Of a stretch of DNA of 18,142 bases, positions 6,961 to 14,265 are shown piece by piece. The stretch comes from 1XD8-76 sp051880335 (lineage in GTDB: Bacteria; Bacillota; Clostridia; Lachnospirales; Lachnospiraceae), in the NCBI GenBank assembly GCA_051880335.1, contig JBJENT010000087.1:1-18142 (forward strand). The letters are read 5' to 3'. Position numbers and translations under genes: made by a program. The notes beneath the pieces are model-generated. The model saw nothing but the letters and a program-made list of their open reading frames with translations, was not told where the DNA came from and did no database searches. Positions within the stretch are counted from its first letter, which is position 1. The number at the start of each line of letters is the position of its first letter.

Positions 6961-8631
6961 TTATACTTCCATGATGATCGGCAAGATCATTGGTCTGCGT
7001 TTGGTACGCTTCCAGATAAAATCAGCCAGTTCGTCACGGATACATGCTTTGATCTTACCCCAGTCGGTAACCCCTTTATCCATGCAGCGTTCCACTGCGG
7101 AAAGTGCTGCCGCTTTTGCTTCATCCATCAGTTCATCGGATTCTTTTACATAAACAAATCCTCTGGATACGATATCCGGTCCTGCCATCAGCTGCCCTTC
7201 ATACTGGTCAAGGGCCAATACGACGATGATGATACCGTTTTCAGCCAGGTGCTGTCTGTCTCTTAACACTACATTTCCCACATCGCCGACTCCCAGACCG
7301 TCTACCATGATATCACCGACGGTTACATGTCCGGTCACTGCTGCCTCTTCTTCATTCAGCTCCAGTACATCACCGGATTTCAGGATATAAATATTTTCTT
7401 TCGGGATTCCCAATCCTTCTGCCAGCTTCGCCTGTGCTTTTAAGTGTTTGTATTCCCCATGCACCGGTATAGCATACTTGGGCTGAACCAGATTGTAAAT
7501 CAGTTTGATTTCTTCCTGACAGGCATGGCCTGATACGTGGGCATCCTGGAAAATAACATCAGCGCCCTTTACCAGCAGTTCATTGATGACCTTTGTTACT
7601 GCCTTTTCATTTCCCGGGATCGGGTTCGATGAAAAAATAATGGTATCGTTTGGTCCGATCGAAATTTTCCGATGATTGTTGCTGGCCATCCGGCTCAGTG
7701 CAGCCATACTTTCTCCCTGGCTTCCGGTGGTAATGATAACCGTTTTTTCTTCCGGGAAATTTTTCAGCTGCTCAATTTCTATCAAAGTATTATCCGGTAT
7801 CTGAAGGCAGTCCAGCTTGGTGGCTGTCTCAATGATATTTACCATGGAGCGACCTTCTACTACTACCTTTCGTCCGAATTTATAGGCAGAGTTAATGATC
7901 TGCTGAACCCTGTCCACATTGGATGCAAAGGTCGCGATAATGATACGTGTGTTTTTGTGCTCCTCAAAAATATGGTCAAAGGTAGGTCCCAGGGTTTTCT
8001 CAGAAGGAGTAAAGCCCGGGCGTTCTGCATTGGTGGAATCACACATCAGCGCCAGAACACCTTTTTTCCCAAGTTCCGCAAATCTTTGAAGATCAATGGC
8101 ATCCCCGAATACAGGCGTATAGTCCACCTTAAAATCTCCCGTATGAACCACAGTTCCAACCGGAGAGTAAATCGCCAGTGCAGCTGCATCCACAATACTG
8201 TGATTTGTCTTTATAAATTCAATTCGGAAAACCCCGAGATTAATTGACTGTCCAAATTTTACTACTTTTCTCTTGATATTACCAATTAAATTATGCTCTT
8301 CCAGTTTATGCTCGATAATACCCATGGTTAATCTGGTGGCATAAATAGGTAAGGGCAATTCTTTTAAAACATAAGGCAGTGCACCGATATGGTCCTCATG
8401 CCCGTGGGTGATCACAAACCCCTTTACTTTATCAATATTATTCTTTAAATATGTTATATCCGGAATTACCAAATCTATTCCCAGCATATCGTCATCCGGA
8501 AACGATAAACCGCAGTCCACAACAACAATACTGTCTTCGTATTCGAAGGCAGTAATGTTCATACCGATCTCTTCCAAACCTCCTAATGGAATGATTTTCA
8601 GTTTGGAATTACTTTCCTTATTCTTTTTCAA
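6961..8631 (-). CDS. rnj: Ribonuclease J
   Basis: A 556-aa metallo-beta-lactamase/beta-CASP ribonuclease with both endonuclease and 5'-3' exonuclease activity, central to mRNA turnover and rRNA maturation in Firmicutes. The metal-binding motif THGHEDH is at 75-81, followed by HTGDFKVD, MCDSTNAERPG and the beta-CASP stretch with SGHACQEE and PVHGEYKHL. The C-terminal domain is complete, and the length matches B. subtilis RNase J1 (555 aa). The start is a TTG at 8631, fixed by GGAGG 7 bases upstream. The first internal ATG would delete strand 1 of the fold. J1 versus J2 paralogy cannot be decided from one copy. It sits between yrzB and the YlbF-family gene. Confidence 0.95.
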   Translation of the reverse strand: MKKNKESNSKLKIIPLGGLEEIGMNITAFEYEDSIVVVDCGLSFPDDDMLGIDLVIPDITYLKNNIDKVKGFVITHGHEDHIGALPYVLKELPLPIYATRLTMGIIEHKLEEHNLIGNIKRKVVKFGQSINLGVFRIEFIKTNHSIVDAAALAIYSPVGTVVHTGDFKVDYTPVFGDAIDLQRFAELGKKGVLALMCDSTNAERPGFTPSEKTLGPTFDHIFEEHKNTRIIIATFASNVDRVQQIINSAYKFGRKVVVEGRSMVNIIETATKLDCLQIPDNTLIEIEQLKNFPEEKTVIITTGSQGESMAALSRMASNNHRKISIGPNDTIIFSSNPIPGNEKAVTKVINELLVKGADVIFQDAHVSGHACQEEIKLIYNLVQPKYAIPVHGEYKHLKAQAKLAEGLGIPKENIYILKSGDVLELNEEEAAVTGHVTVGDIMVDGLGVGDVGNVVLRDRQHLAENGIIIVVLALDQYEGQLMAGPDIVSRGFVYVKESDELMDEAKAAALSAVERCMDKGVTDWGKIKACIRDELADFIWKRTKRRPMILPIIMEV

Positions 8632-8658
8632 GCGACAACCTCCATATAAATGGAGCGG

Positions 8659-8928
8659 TTATTCTTTCTCTTCTGAAACAAATGCTATGTCATCCATCAT
8701 CTTTTCAAAGACAGCTGCCACTGCATCCAACTCTGTATCGTCGGATACAATCTCGTACACGCTTTCTTTGTCCTCCGGTTTTGACAGATCTTTCAGAATC
8801 AAAGCTTCGCCATCTCCATCTTCCATATCTGTTACTAAAATATAATCCGTTCCACCAAGCCTGGTCTGTTCCAAAACAAAAAAGTCTACCGTTTCCGTAT
8901 CGCTGACAGCAAATGTAATCTTATCCAT
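8659..8928 (-). CDS. yrzB: DUF1292 family protein (YrzB-like)
   Basis: An 89-aa acidic protein of the DUF1292 family, function unknown. Beta-rich N-terminal lines (VDFFVLEQTRLGGTDYILVT) are followed by an acidic stretch and a short helix (ELDAVAAVFEKMMDDI). The order ireB, ruvX, yrzB is conserved in many Firmicutes, which supports the call despite the lack of catalytic motifs. The start overlaps the end of ruvX by 8 bases, and GGAGG lies 6 bases upstream of the ATG. Confidence 0.88.
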   Translation of the reverse strand: MDKITFAVSDTETVDFFVLEQTRLGGTDYILVTDMEDGDGEALILKDLSKPEDKESVYEIVSDDTELDAVAAVFEKMMDDIAFVSEEKE

Positions 8929-9361
8929 TTTGCTCCTCCATGTTTTTCCGATAATCTAAATAGCCCTGCAAAATAAAGGTAGCCGCAATTCTGTCCACAT
9001 GCTCTTTCCTGTGTTCCCTGCGGATACCTGCCTCCATCATAGCTTTATCGGCAGCCACTGTGGTAAGTCTTTCATCCCACAACACTACCGGCAGACCGGT
9101 CCTTCTTTCCAGTTTCTCTTTAAATTCTTCGGAAAGTTTAGACCGCTCTCCCAATGTGTCGTTCATGTTTTTGGGATTCCCCAGCACGATTTCCGTGACC
9201 TCATACTCCTGTATCAGTTCTTCGATCTGTGCCAGAGTCTGACGCAGCTTGTTTTCTTCTTTTCTTCGGATAATGGTAATGCCCTGCGCTGTGATCAGAA
9301 GTGGATCGCTTATGGCAACCCCTACTGTCTTAGAGCCAAAATCCAAGCCCATGATTCGCAT
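8921..9361 (-). CDS. ruvX: RuvX/YqgF family nuclease fold protein
   Basis: A 146-aa RNase H-like fold protein. MRIMGLDFGSKTVGVAISDP at the N-terminus supplies the catalytic aspartate D7. LGNPKNM (60-66), WDERLTT (95-101) and VDRIAA (122-127) complete the family pattern. It was proposed as a Holliday junction resolvase; in E. coli YqgF takes part in maturing the 5' end of 16S rRNA, and the exact role in Firmicutes is less clear. The start at 9361 is chosen because AGGAG sits 8 bases upstream and relatives begin MRI. An in-frame ATG at 9382 would overlap ireB by 10 bases without a good site. Second gene of the operon. Confidence 0.93.
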   Translation of the reverse strand: MRIMGLDFGSKTVGVAISDPLLITAQGITIIRRKEENKLRQTLAQIEELIQEYEVTEIVLGNPKNMNDTLGERSKLSEEFKEKLERRTGLPVVLWDERLTTVAADKAMMEAGIRREHRKEHVDRIAATFILQGYLDYRKNMEEQNG

Positions 9362-9372
9362 ATGACATTCTC

Positions 9373-9636
9373 CTATTTCCATCTGTTACTTTTAATGTAT
9401 TCTTCCAGCAATTCTTCTACCAGCTCGTCTCTTTCGACTTTCATGATCAGGCTTCTGGCTCCCTGATGGTTGGTAATATAAGTAGGATCGCCGGACATGA
9501 TATAACCTACGATCTGATTTACCGGGTTATATCCTTTTTCCGTAAGTGCATGGTAAACGGTATCCAGAATGATTTTTACACCGTTTTCTGTTTCTGTATC
9601 CACTTTAAAGAACTGTGTGTTTCCTAATTCTGCCAT
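9373..9636 (-). CDS. ireB: IreB family regulatory phosphoprotein (UPF0297/DUF965)
   Basis: An 87-aa protein matching the IreB/YrzL family across its whole length: QFFKVDTETENGVKIIL, then ALTEKGYNPVNQIVGYIMSG, DPTYITNHQGARSLI and RDELVEELLEEYI. In Enterococcus faecalis IreB is phosphorylated by the PASTA-domain kinase IreK and negatively affects cephalosporin resistance. The N-terminal threonine-rich segment where that modification occurs is present here, with T7, T14 and T16 available. It is the first gene of the long operon, with AAGGA about 9-10 bases before the ATG. No kinase gene is visible in the window. Confidence 0.93.
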   Translation of the reverse strand: MAELGNTQFFKVDTETENGVKIILDTVYHALTEKGYNPVNQIVGYIMSGDPTYITNHQGARSLIMKVERDELVEELLEEYIKSNRWK

Positions 9637-9726
9637 ATTATCTCATCCTTCTCTGATGCAGCCCATATGCCGCACTTTCTCTTTTTCCGCAATAAATGTA
9701 CTTTTTTAACGCCCTGAACACCCTTC

Positions 9727-9755
9727 ATTTTACTCTAAACAGTACTAAAATTCAA
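9727..9755 (-). promoter_or_regulatory. Candidate promoter of the ireB operon
   Basis: On the minus strand -35 TTGAAT (9750-9755) is 17 bases from -10 TAAAAT (9727-9732). It begins immediately after the mtaB stop, and no terminator is visible between mtaB and ireB, so read-through from mtaB probably adds to expression. The remaining leader of about 80 bases shows no clear structure. Confidence 0.55.
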
Positions 9756-11105
9756 CTATTCCATCAGCATTAAATCCTCTTGCAAAAAGCCGGTTATCAA
9801 GCCGGTATGTAACTGCCCTGATAAATTTTCATCCGTCTTTACAGCAACTTTCACATAATTTTTCGTATGCCCGATCTGATACATTTCTTCGCCGATTCTT
9901 TTCTGTTCTTCCAAAAGCACTTCCTCTGTTTTCCCGATCCATTTTCTGCGGTACTCTGCCGACTGTTTCCTTTCCATTTCCAGAAGAATACTGCTTCTTT
10001 CTTTTTTGATTCTGTCCGGAACCTGATCCTTTCTGTCTGCCGCTACCGTTCCTTTTCTCTTGGAATAAGGGAAAATGTGCATTTCATAAAAGTGAACTCT
10101 GTCCAGAAAATCCTTTGTTTTCTCAAACTCCTCATCCGTTTCTCCCGGAAAACCTGTGATCACATCTGTTGTGATCGCCGGATCCGGGAAACACTCCCGT
10201 AAAATTTTGACTTTTTCCAAGTATTCCCCTGTGGTGTAATGTCTATTCATCCGCTGCAGCGTTTCATCACAGCCGCTTTGCAGGGATAAATGAAAATGAG
10301 GACAAAGCTTTTCCAGTTTCACAAGCTCCTGTGCAAATTCTCTTGTGATGATACGAGGTTCCAGTGAGCTTAAACGGATACGGGACAGGCCTTCCACGCT
10401 GTTCAGCTTCTGCAGCAGGGAAAGCAGCCTGTGGTAATCAAAGGGTTCGGTTCCCACCGGATTTTTCTTCCCATCAAAATCCATTCCGTAGGAACTGACA
10501 TGAATACCTGTTACAACGATTTCCCGGAAGCCGGCGGATACCAGATTCTCTACTTCTGCCAGAATATCCTTTTCCTGCCTGCTTCTTACCCTTCCCCTTG
10601 CATAAGGTATGATGCAGTAGGAACAGAACTGGTTGCATCCGTCCTGTATTTTGATGTATGCCCGGGTATGCTCCGTGGTGGTTTTTAATGTCATTTCTTC
10701 ATACTGGTCTGTTTTATTAATATCAATCACAGTAGTTCCATGAAGTGTTTTATCCGGGTGATCCTGAAAATACTGCTCCAGGATTTCCACAATATCCTTC
10801 TTTTTGTTATTTCCTATGATCAGATCCACTGCCTCATCTTCTTCGGCCTGCCTGGTTCCTGTCTGGGCGTAACATCCGGTAGCCACTACAACAGCCTGTG
10901 GATTACGCTTTTTCGCCTGATGAAGCATCTGTCTGCTTTTCCGGTCTGCAATATTGGTTACAGAGCATGTATTTACAATATAGATATCGGCCACTTCGTC
11001 AAATGATACAATAGAATAACCATTTTCATGTAATTTTTGACGCATGACATCTAATTCATAGGTATTTACCTTGCATCCAAGGTTATGTAATGCCACACTT
11101 TTCAT
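9756..11105 (-). CDS. mtaB: tRNA t6A37 methylthiotransferase MtaB
   Basis: A 449-aa radical SAM methylthiotransferase that adds a methylthio group to t6A at position 37 of ANN-decoding tRNAs. The N-terminal UPF0004 domain has its three cluster cysteines at 11 (LGCKVN), 47 (NTCSVT) and 78 (TGCYA). The radical SAM cluster motif DGCNQFCSYC gives C157, C161 and C164, followed by IPYARGRVRSR. A C-terminal TRAM-like domain occupies about 385-449. The opening LHNLGCKVNTYE favours MtaB (YqeV) over MiaB and RimO. In B. subtilis mtaB follows rsmE; here nifZ, thiI and an HPr-like gene lie between. The ATG has AGGAGA 5 bases upstream. The divergent HPr-like gene shares its upstream region, where I see only weak minus-strand promoter candidates. 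Confidence 0.95.
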   Translation of the reverse strand: MKSVALHNLGCKVNTYELDVMRQKLHENGYSIVSFDEVADIYIVNTCSVTNIADRKSRQMLHQAKKRNPQAVVVATGCYAQTGTRQAEEDEAVDLIIGNNKKKDIVEILEQYFQDHPDKTLHGTTVIDINKTDQYEEMTLKTTTEHTRAYIKIQDGCNQFCSYCIIPYARGRVRSRQEKDILAEVENLVSAGFREIVVTGIHVSSYGMDFDGKKNPVGTEPFDYHRLLSLLQKLNSVEGLSRIRLSSLEPRIITREFAQELVKLEKLCPHFHLSLQSGCDETLQRMNRHYTTGEYLEKVKILRECFPDPAITTDVITGFPGETDEEFEKTKDFLDRVHFYEMHIFPYSKRKGTVAADRKDQVPDRIKKERSSILLEMERKQSAEYRRKWIGKTEEVLLEEQKRIGEEMYQIGHTKNYVKVAVKTDENLSGQLHTGLITGFLQEDLMLME

Positions 11106-11138
11106 AGGAATCTCCTGTTTTTTTGTACTGTTTTATTA

Positions 11139-11167
11139 TTGACTTTTCTCCGTCACCCAAGTAGACT
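11139..11167 (+). promoter_or_regulatory. Promoter of the HPr-like gene
   Basis: -35 TTGACT (11139-11144) and -10 TAGACT (11162-11167) are separated by 17 bases. The predicted start near 11174 gives a leader of about 43 bases to the ATG. Confidence 0.6.
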
Positions 11168-11216
11168 AAATGCAGAAATTGCGAATTATCAGTTTATGTA
11201 TAAGGAGGAACCAATC

Positions 11217-11447
11217 ATGAAAACAGTACAGATTTCTTTAAACTCTATTGATAAGGTTAAATCTTTTGTAAATGAAATTACAAAATTTGATTATGATTTT
11301 GATTTAGTATCCGGAAGATATGTTATAGATGCAAAATCCATCATGGGTATCTTCTCTCTGGATCTTTCCAAACCGATCGATTTAAATATTCATGCAGAAG
11401 ATAATGTGGATGAAGTACTCGCTGTATTAAAACCATATATGATCTAA
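11217..11447 (+). CDS. HPr-like protein lacking the phosphocarrier histidine
   Basis: A 76-aa protein with the HPr fold pattern. The first strand is MKTVQISL, and KSIMGIFSLDLSKPIDLNI corresponds to the HPr region around regulatory Ser46 (LKSIMGVMSL in B. subtilis). The last helix is EDNVDEVLAVLKPYM. The IHARP active-site loop of HPr is replaced by IDKVKSF; on a hand alignment lysine 13 falls where His15 should be. It therefore cannot carry phosphate between PTS enzymes. The Ser46 equivalent (S41) is kept, as in Crh of Bacillus, which also lacks the histidine. A regulatory role through HPr kinase is possible but unproven. The start is fixed by AAGGAGG 7 bases before the ATG. It is transcribed alone, between its own promoter and terminator. 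Confidence 0.85.
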   Translation: MKTVQISLNSIDKVKSFVNEITKFDYDFDLVSGRYVIDAKSIMGIFSLDLSKPIDLNIHAEDNVDEVLAVLKPYMI

Positions 11448-11466
11448 TAGGTGCAAAATAATTTGC

Positions 11467-11504
11467 GAAAGCTGTCACACCCGGTGTGGCAGCTTTCTTT
11501 TTTT
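11467..11504 (+). terminator. Intrinsic terminator of the HPr-like gene
   Basis: Arms 11467-11480 and 11484-11497 pair over 14 bp with one T-G wobble around a CCG loop, followed by seven T residues (11498-11504). It begins 20 bases after the stop codon. Confidence 0.93.
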
Positions 11505-11520
11505 GTTATGGCGACGAGGA

Positions 11521-11607
11521 AAATGCTCATCGCGCTTGCACGAATGAGTATTTGACGACCGCTAATCAGAGCGAGATTCGCAAAGCGTATCTCGTCTCTG
11601 TCTTTTG
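11521..11607. repeat. Palindrome-rich spacer element between convergent genes
   Basis: Two further inverted repeats lie between the HPr terminator and the end of thiI. The first pairs 11521-11530 (AAATGCTCAT) with 11544-11553 (ATGAGTATTT), 10 bp with one wobble. The second pairs 11567-11581 with 11585-11600 over 14 bp with one mismatch, one bulged T and an AAA loop. On the plus strand the second is followed by TCTTTTG, so it may act as a weak back-up terminator. On the minus strand no T run follows, so it is not an obvious thiI terminator. It could be a copy of a dispersed intergenic repeat. Confidence 0.6.
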
Positions 11608-11610
11608 TAA

Positions 11611-12804
11611 TCAACCTTCATCCTTTACAATGATCACTTCATCTGTATCCAGTGCAGTCTGCACAAGTTCATCGATCTTCTCCGTCAAATGTAATTCATG
11701 CTTTTTGATAATCGATAAATTCGGTTTCGTAACCGGATGTTTTGCCACAAAAATCGTACAGCAGTCTTCATATGGCAAAATAGATGTTTCATAGGTTCCG
11801 ATTTTTTCTGAAATATCCACAATATCGATTTTATCAAAGCCAATAAGCGGTCTGTATACCGGTAGAGTGCATACCTCGTTGGTAACTGCCAGGGACTGCA
11901 TGGTCTGGGATGCAACCTGTCCGATGGACTCCCCTGTGATCAGTCCGATACATTCTGTCTGCTTTGCAATGGTTTCTGCAATTCTCATCATGTATCGTCT
12001 CATGATAATGGTAAGCTCATCGTGAGGACATTTTTCATAAATATACATCTGAATATCAGTGAAATTGATCACATGCAGATGAATCGGTCCCGCATACTTG
12101 GACACTTCTTTTGCCAGATCCACCACTTTCTGTTTTGCACGTTCACTGGTATAGGGCGGTGCATGGAAATAAACAGCATCAATCTTAACACCACGCTTTG
12201 CAATCATATAACCGGCTACCGGTGAATCAATACCACCGGAAAGCAGCAGCATCGCTTTTCCTGCTGTACCAACCGGCATTCCACCCGGTCCCGGAATCAC
12301 AATGGAATAAACATAGATGTGTTCTCTGATCTCTACCGAAAGCATAACATCCGGCTTATGCACATCTACCCGGAGATCTTCAAAAGCATTTAACAGTACT
12401 TCTCCCAGGTCCTCGTTGATTTCCATGGAAGTCTTCGGATAATTTTTACGGGCACGTCTTGCATTTACTTTAAATGTAATATGCTTGTCCGGATAAACCT
12501 CATCAAAATAGGACACAATGTCCTGTCCCAGCTTCTCAAATCCTTCGTCTTCCAGCTGGATCATGGGACAGATATGGGAGATACCAAATACTCTGCTCAG
12601 GTTTTCCACCACTTCATCATAATCATAGAATTCCGATTCTACATCCACATATATACGTCCCTGCTCTTTGCGAACAGAAAACTCTCCTTCACATCGCTTC
12701 AGGGCATATTTCATCTGCTGAACCAATGCATCCTCAAAAATATAACGATTTCGTCCTTTTACGCCGATTTCAGCGTATTTAATCAAAAATGCTTTAAAAA
12801 TCAT
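11611..12804 (-). CDS. thiI: tRNA 4-thiouridine synthase ThiI
   Basis: A 397-aa ATP-dependent sulfurtransferase that makes 4-thiouridine at tRNA position 8, and in some bacteria feeds thiazole synthesis. An N-terminal ferredoxin-like region and THUMP domain (about 60-165) precede the PP-loop pyrophosphatase motif LLSGGIDSP (187-195). Conserved PPYTSERAKQKV follows, and EDCC at 346-349 provides the candidate catalytic cysteine, equivalent to Cys344 of E. coli. There is no C-terminal rhodanese domain, as in B. subtilis, where the dedicated cysteine desulfurase NifZ delivers the sulfur directly. That desulfurase is the preceding gene here. The ATG has AAAGGA 5 bases upstream. No clear terminator follows on the minus strand. 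Confidence 0.96.
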   Translation of the reverse strand: MIFKAFLIKYAEIGVKGRNRYIFEDALVQQMKYALKRCEGEFSVRKEQGRIYVDVESEFYDYDEVVENLSRVFGISHICPMIQLEDEGFEKLGQDIVSYFDEVYPDKHITFKVNARRARKNYPKTSMEINEDLGEVLLNAFEDLRVDVHKPDVMLSVEIREHIYVYSIVIPGPGGMPVGTAGKAMLLLSGGIDSPVAGYMIAKRGVKIDAVYFHAPPYTSERAKQKVVDLAKEVSKYAGPIHLHVINFTDIQMYIYEKCPHDELTIIMRRYMMRIAETIAKQTECIGLITGESIGQVASQTMQSLAVTNEVCTLPVYRPLIGFDKIDIVDISEKIGTYETSILPYEDCCTIFVAKHPVTKPNLSIIKKHELHLTEKIDELVQTALDTDEVIIVKDEG

Positions 12805-12822
12805 GGGGTTCCTTTCTTATTA

Positions 12823-12910
12823 CTTATCAGGTTGCTTATCAGGCTGCCGGTTAACAAGTTGCTGCTTATCTGACTGCCACTTATCTGACTGACACTTATC
12901 AGGCGGCCGG
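12823..12910. repeat. Short tandem repeat array, about 15-bp unit, between nifZ and thiI
   Basis: CTTATC recurs at 12823, 12835, 12865, 12880 and 12895, with spacings of 12, 30, 15 and 15 bases. The clearest units read CTTATCTGACTGCCA and CTTATCTGACTGACA. The 30-base interval holds one good and one decayed unit. On the minus strand (the thiI sense strand) each unit carries GATAAG. The array occupies most of the 160-base spacer before thiI and is not part of a gene. Confidence 0.8.
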
Positions 12911-12929
12911 CATTCCGGAAAGAATGCCG
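12908..12929. repeat. Small inverted repeat next to the array
   Basis: CGGCATTC (12908-12915) and GAATGCCG (12922-12929) form a perfect 8-bp stem with a 6-base loop. No T run follows on either strand, so it is not a normal terminator. It lies 36 bases past the nifZ stop and could trim or stabilise the transcript between nifZ and thiI. Confidence 0.5.
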
Positions 12930-12964
12930 CACTGTCTGATGAAATGAAAGTTTCTATTTAAATC

Positions 12965-14119
12965 CTAATGACGGGAATATTTACGAAGCACCGGTATGAT
13001 ATCATAGAGTGCCTGCAAAGTATACTCTATTTCTTCCATGGTTGTAAAGATGGAAAAACTAAATCGTATGGTAGAATCCAGAAGATCCCTTTCTACGCCA
13101 ATGGCTTTTAGTGTTTCCGAGGTCTGGGGATGATTGGAAGCACATGCACTGCCCGCAGATACACAAATACCTCTGTCCTCCAGCGCATGCAGGAGTACCT
13201 CACTTCTTACTCCCCAAATAGATACACTGACAATATGGGGGGCTGTTTCTCTTCCGGGCAAACCATTTACAACTACCTGATCCAGCCCGAAAAGTCCATT
13301 TATAAAAGCTTCCCGAATATCGTAAAGTCTTTCCACATCCTCATCCAGATGTTCATAGATTCTCTCCGTTGCAAGACCGATCCCGGCAACTCCCGGTACA
13401 TTTTCTGTTCCGGAACGCATGCCTTTCTGCTGTCCTCCACCCCAGATAATGGGATGAATTTTCACTTTCTCTCCAATGTACAAAAAGCCTACACCTTTGG
13501 GGCCATGTATTTTATGACCACTAACAGACATCAGATCTATATTCATTCTCTTTGGCCAGATTCGATATTTGCCAAACCCCTGAACCGCGTCCACATGGAA
13601 CAAAGTTCTCGGATTCATCCTTTTTATCAGTGCTCCCAATTCTGCAATGGGCTGCACTGCCCCGATTTCATTATTGGTGTACATAACAGATACCAGTATG
13701 GTATCTCTGCGCATACTGCGCTGCAGGTCTTCCGGACGCACCCTTCCATACTCATCAACCGGCAGATAGGTTACTTCAAAACCTTGCTGCTCCAAATATT
13801 TCATCGTCTGCAAAATAGCAGGATGTTCAATCTTTGTTGTGATCAGATGCATACCCGCCCTTTTATTTGCCATGGCACAGCCAATCAGTGCCATATTATC
13901 CGATTCGGTACCGCCGGAAGTAAAAAGGATTTCTTTTTCATTTACTTTCAGTACCTTTGCAATCTGTTCTTTTGCATGTTTTACATAATTTTCAGCCTGC
14001 ATTCCCTTGAAATGCATACTGGACGGGTTTCCATAGTCTTCTGTCATGATTTTATTCATCAATTCAGCGACTTCCGGCAACACCCGGGTTGTGGCAGAAT
14101 TATCCAAATATACTTCCAT
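12965..14119 (-). CDS. nifZ: Cysteine desulfurase, NifZ type, dedicated to ThiI
   Basis: A 384-aa PLP-dependent class V aminotransferase-fold enzyme that strips sulfur from cysteine and passes it on as a persulfide. It opens with VYLDNSATTRVLPEV. TSGGTESDN (67-75) and NNEIGAVQPI follow, with SGHKIHGPKGVGF placing the PLP lysine at 203. RSGTEN is at 235-240, and SAGSACAS places the persulfide cysteine at 326. Position directly before thiI, and the absence of iscU, sufU or a rhodanese domain, point to the NifZ role of B. subtilis (sulfur for s4U8) and not general Fe-S assembly. The name is a product-level inference; IscS-like is the neutral label. The ATG has AAAGGA 8 bases upstream. Confidence 0.92.
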   Translation of the reverse strand: MEVYLDNSATTRVLPEVAELMNKIMTEDYGNPSSMHFKGMQAENYVKHAKEQIAKVLKVNEKEILFTSGGTESDNMALIGCAMANKRAGMHLITTKIEHPAILQTMKYLEQQGFEVTYLPVDEYGRVRPEDLQRSMRRDTILVSVMYTNNEIGAVQPIAELGALIKRMNPRTLFHVDAVQGFGKYRIWPKRMNIDLMSVSGHKIHGPKGVGFLYIGEKVKIHPIIWGGGQQKGMRSGTENVPGVAGIGLATERIYEHLDEDVERLYDIREAFINGLFGLDQVVVNGLPGRETAPHIVSVSIWGVRSEVLLHALEDRGICVSAGSACASNHPQTSETLKAIGVERDLLDSTIRFSFSIFTTMEEIEYTLQALYDIIPVLRKYSRH

Positions 14120-14146
14120 TTTCTTTTCCTTTCCGTTCTAGTACAT

Positions 14147-14175
14147 ATAATATTTTATGTCTATTTTCAGAAAAA
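14147..14175 (-). promoter_or_regulatory. Weak candidate promoter of nifZ-thiI
   Basis: On the minus strand TATTAT (14147-14152) is 17 bases from TTTTTC (14170-14175). The -10 is good and the -35 poor. The 22-bp repeats at 14185-14250 lie immediately upstream, where activator sites would be expected. Confidence 0.3.
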
Positions 14176-14184
14176 GGTGTCTGA

Positions 14185-14250
14185 TTTTCCGATTTATTGT
14201 AAGATGTTTTCTGATTTATTGTAGGATGTTTTCCAATCTATTGTCAGATG
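14185..14250. repeat. Three tandem copies of a 22-bp repeat between rsmE and nifZ
   Basis: Units 14185-14206, 14207-14228 and 14229-14250 are contiguous and of equal length. The second differs from the first at two positions, and the third is more diverged. The consensus on the plus strand is TTTTCYGATTTATTGTARGA followed by TG. A partial fourth unit (GTTCCGATTGT) follows toward rsmE. The array takes up nearly half of the 146-base spacer. Confidence 0.88.
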
Positions 14251-14265
14251 GTTCCGATTGTCCCA

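Noticed and set aside
7672..8247. Plus-strand open frame of 191 codons inside the RNase J gene
   Set aside because: Shadow of the RNase J coding sequence with no ribosome binding site or domain.
11567..11607. thiI terminator
   Set aside because: The hairpin is strong, but on the minus strand it is followed by ATTAGCGG and not a T run, so it is listed only as a palindrome.
12823..12910. CRISPR array
   Set aside because: Units are about 15 bp, contiguous and imperfect, with no spacers of constant size and no cas genes.
13130..14224. Long plus-strand open frame of 364 codons
   Set aside because: It is antisense to the cysteine desulfurase gene, has no ribosome binding site and no recognisable domain. 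The minus-strand frame carries all catalytic motifs.
14185..14250. CRISPR repeats
   Set aside because: Three abutting 22-bp units with no spacers between them.
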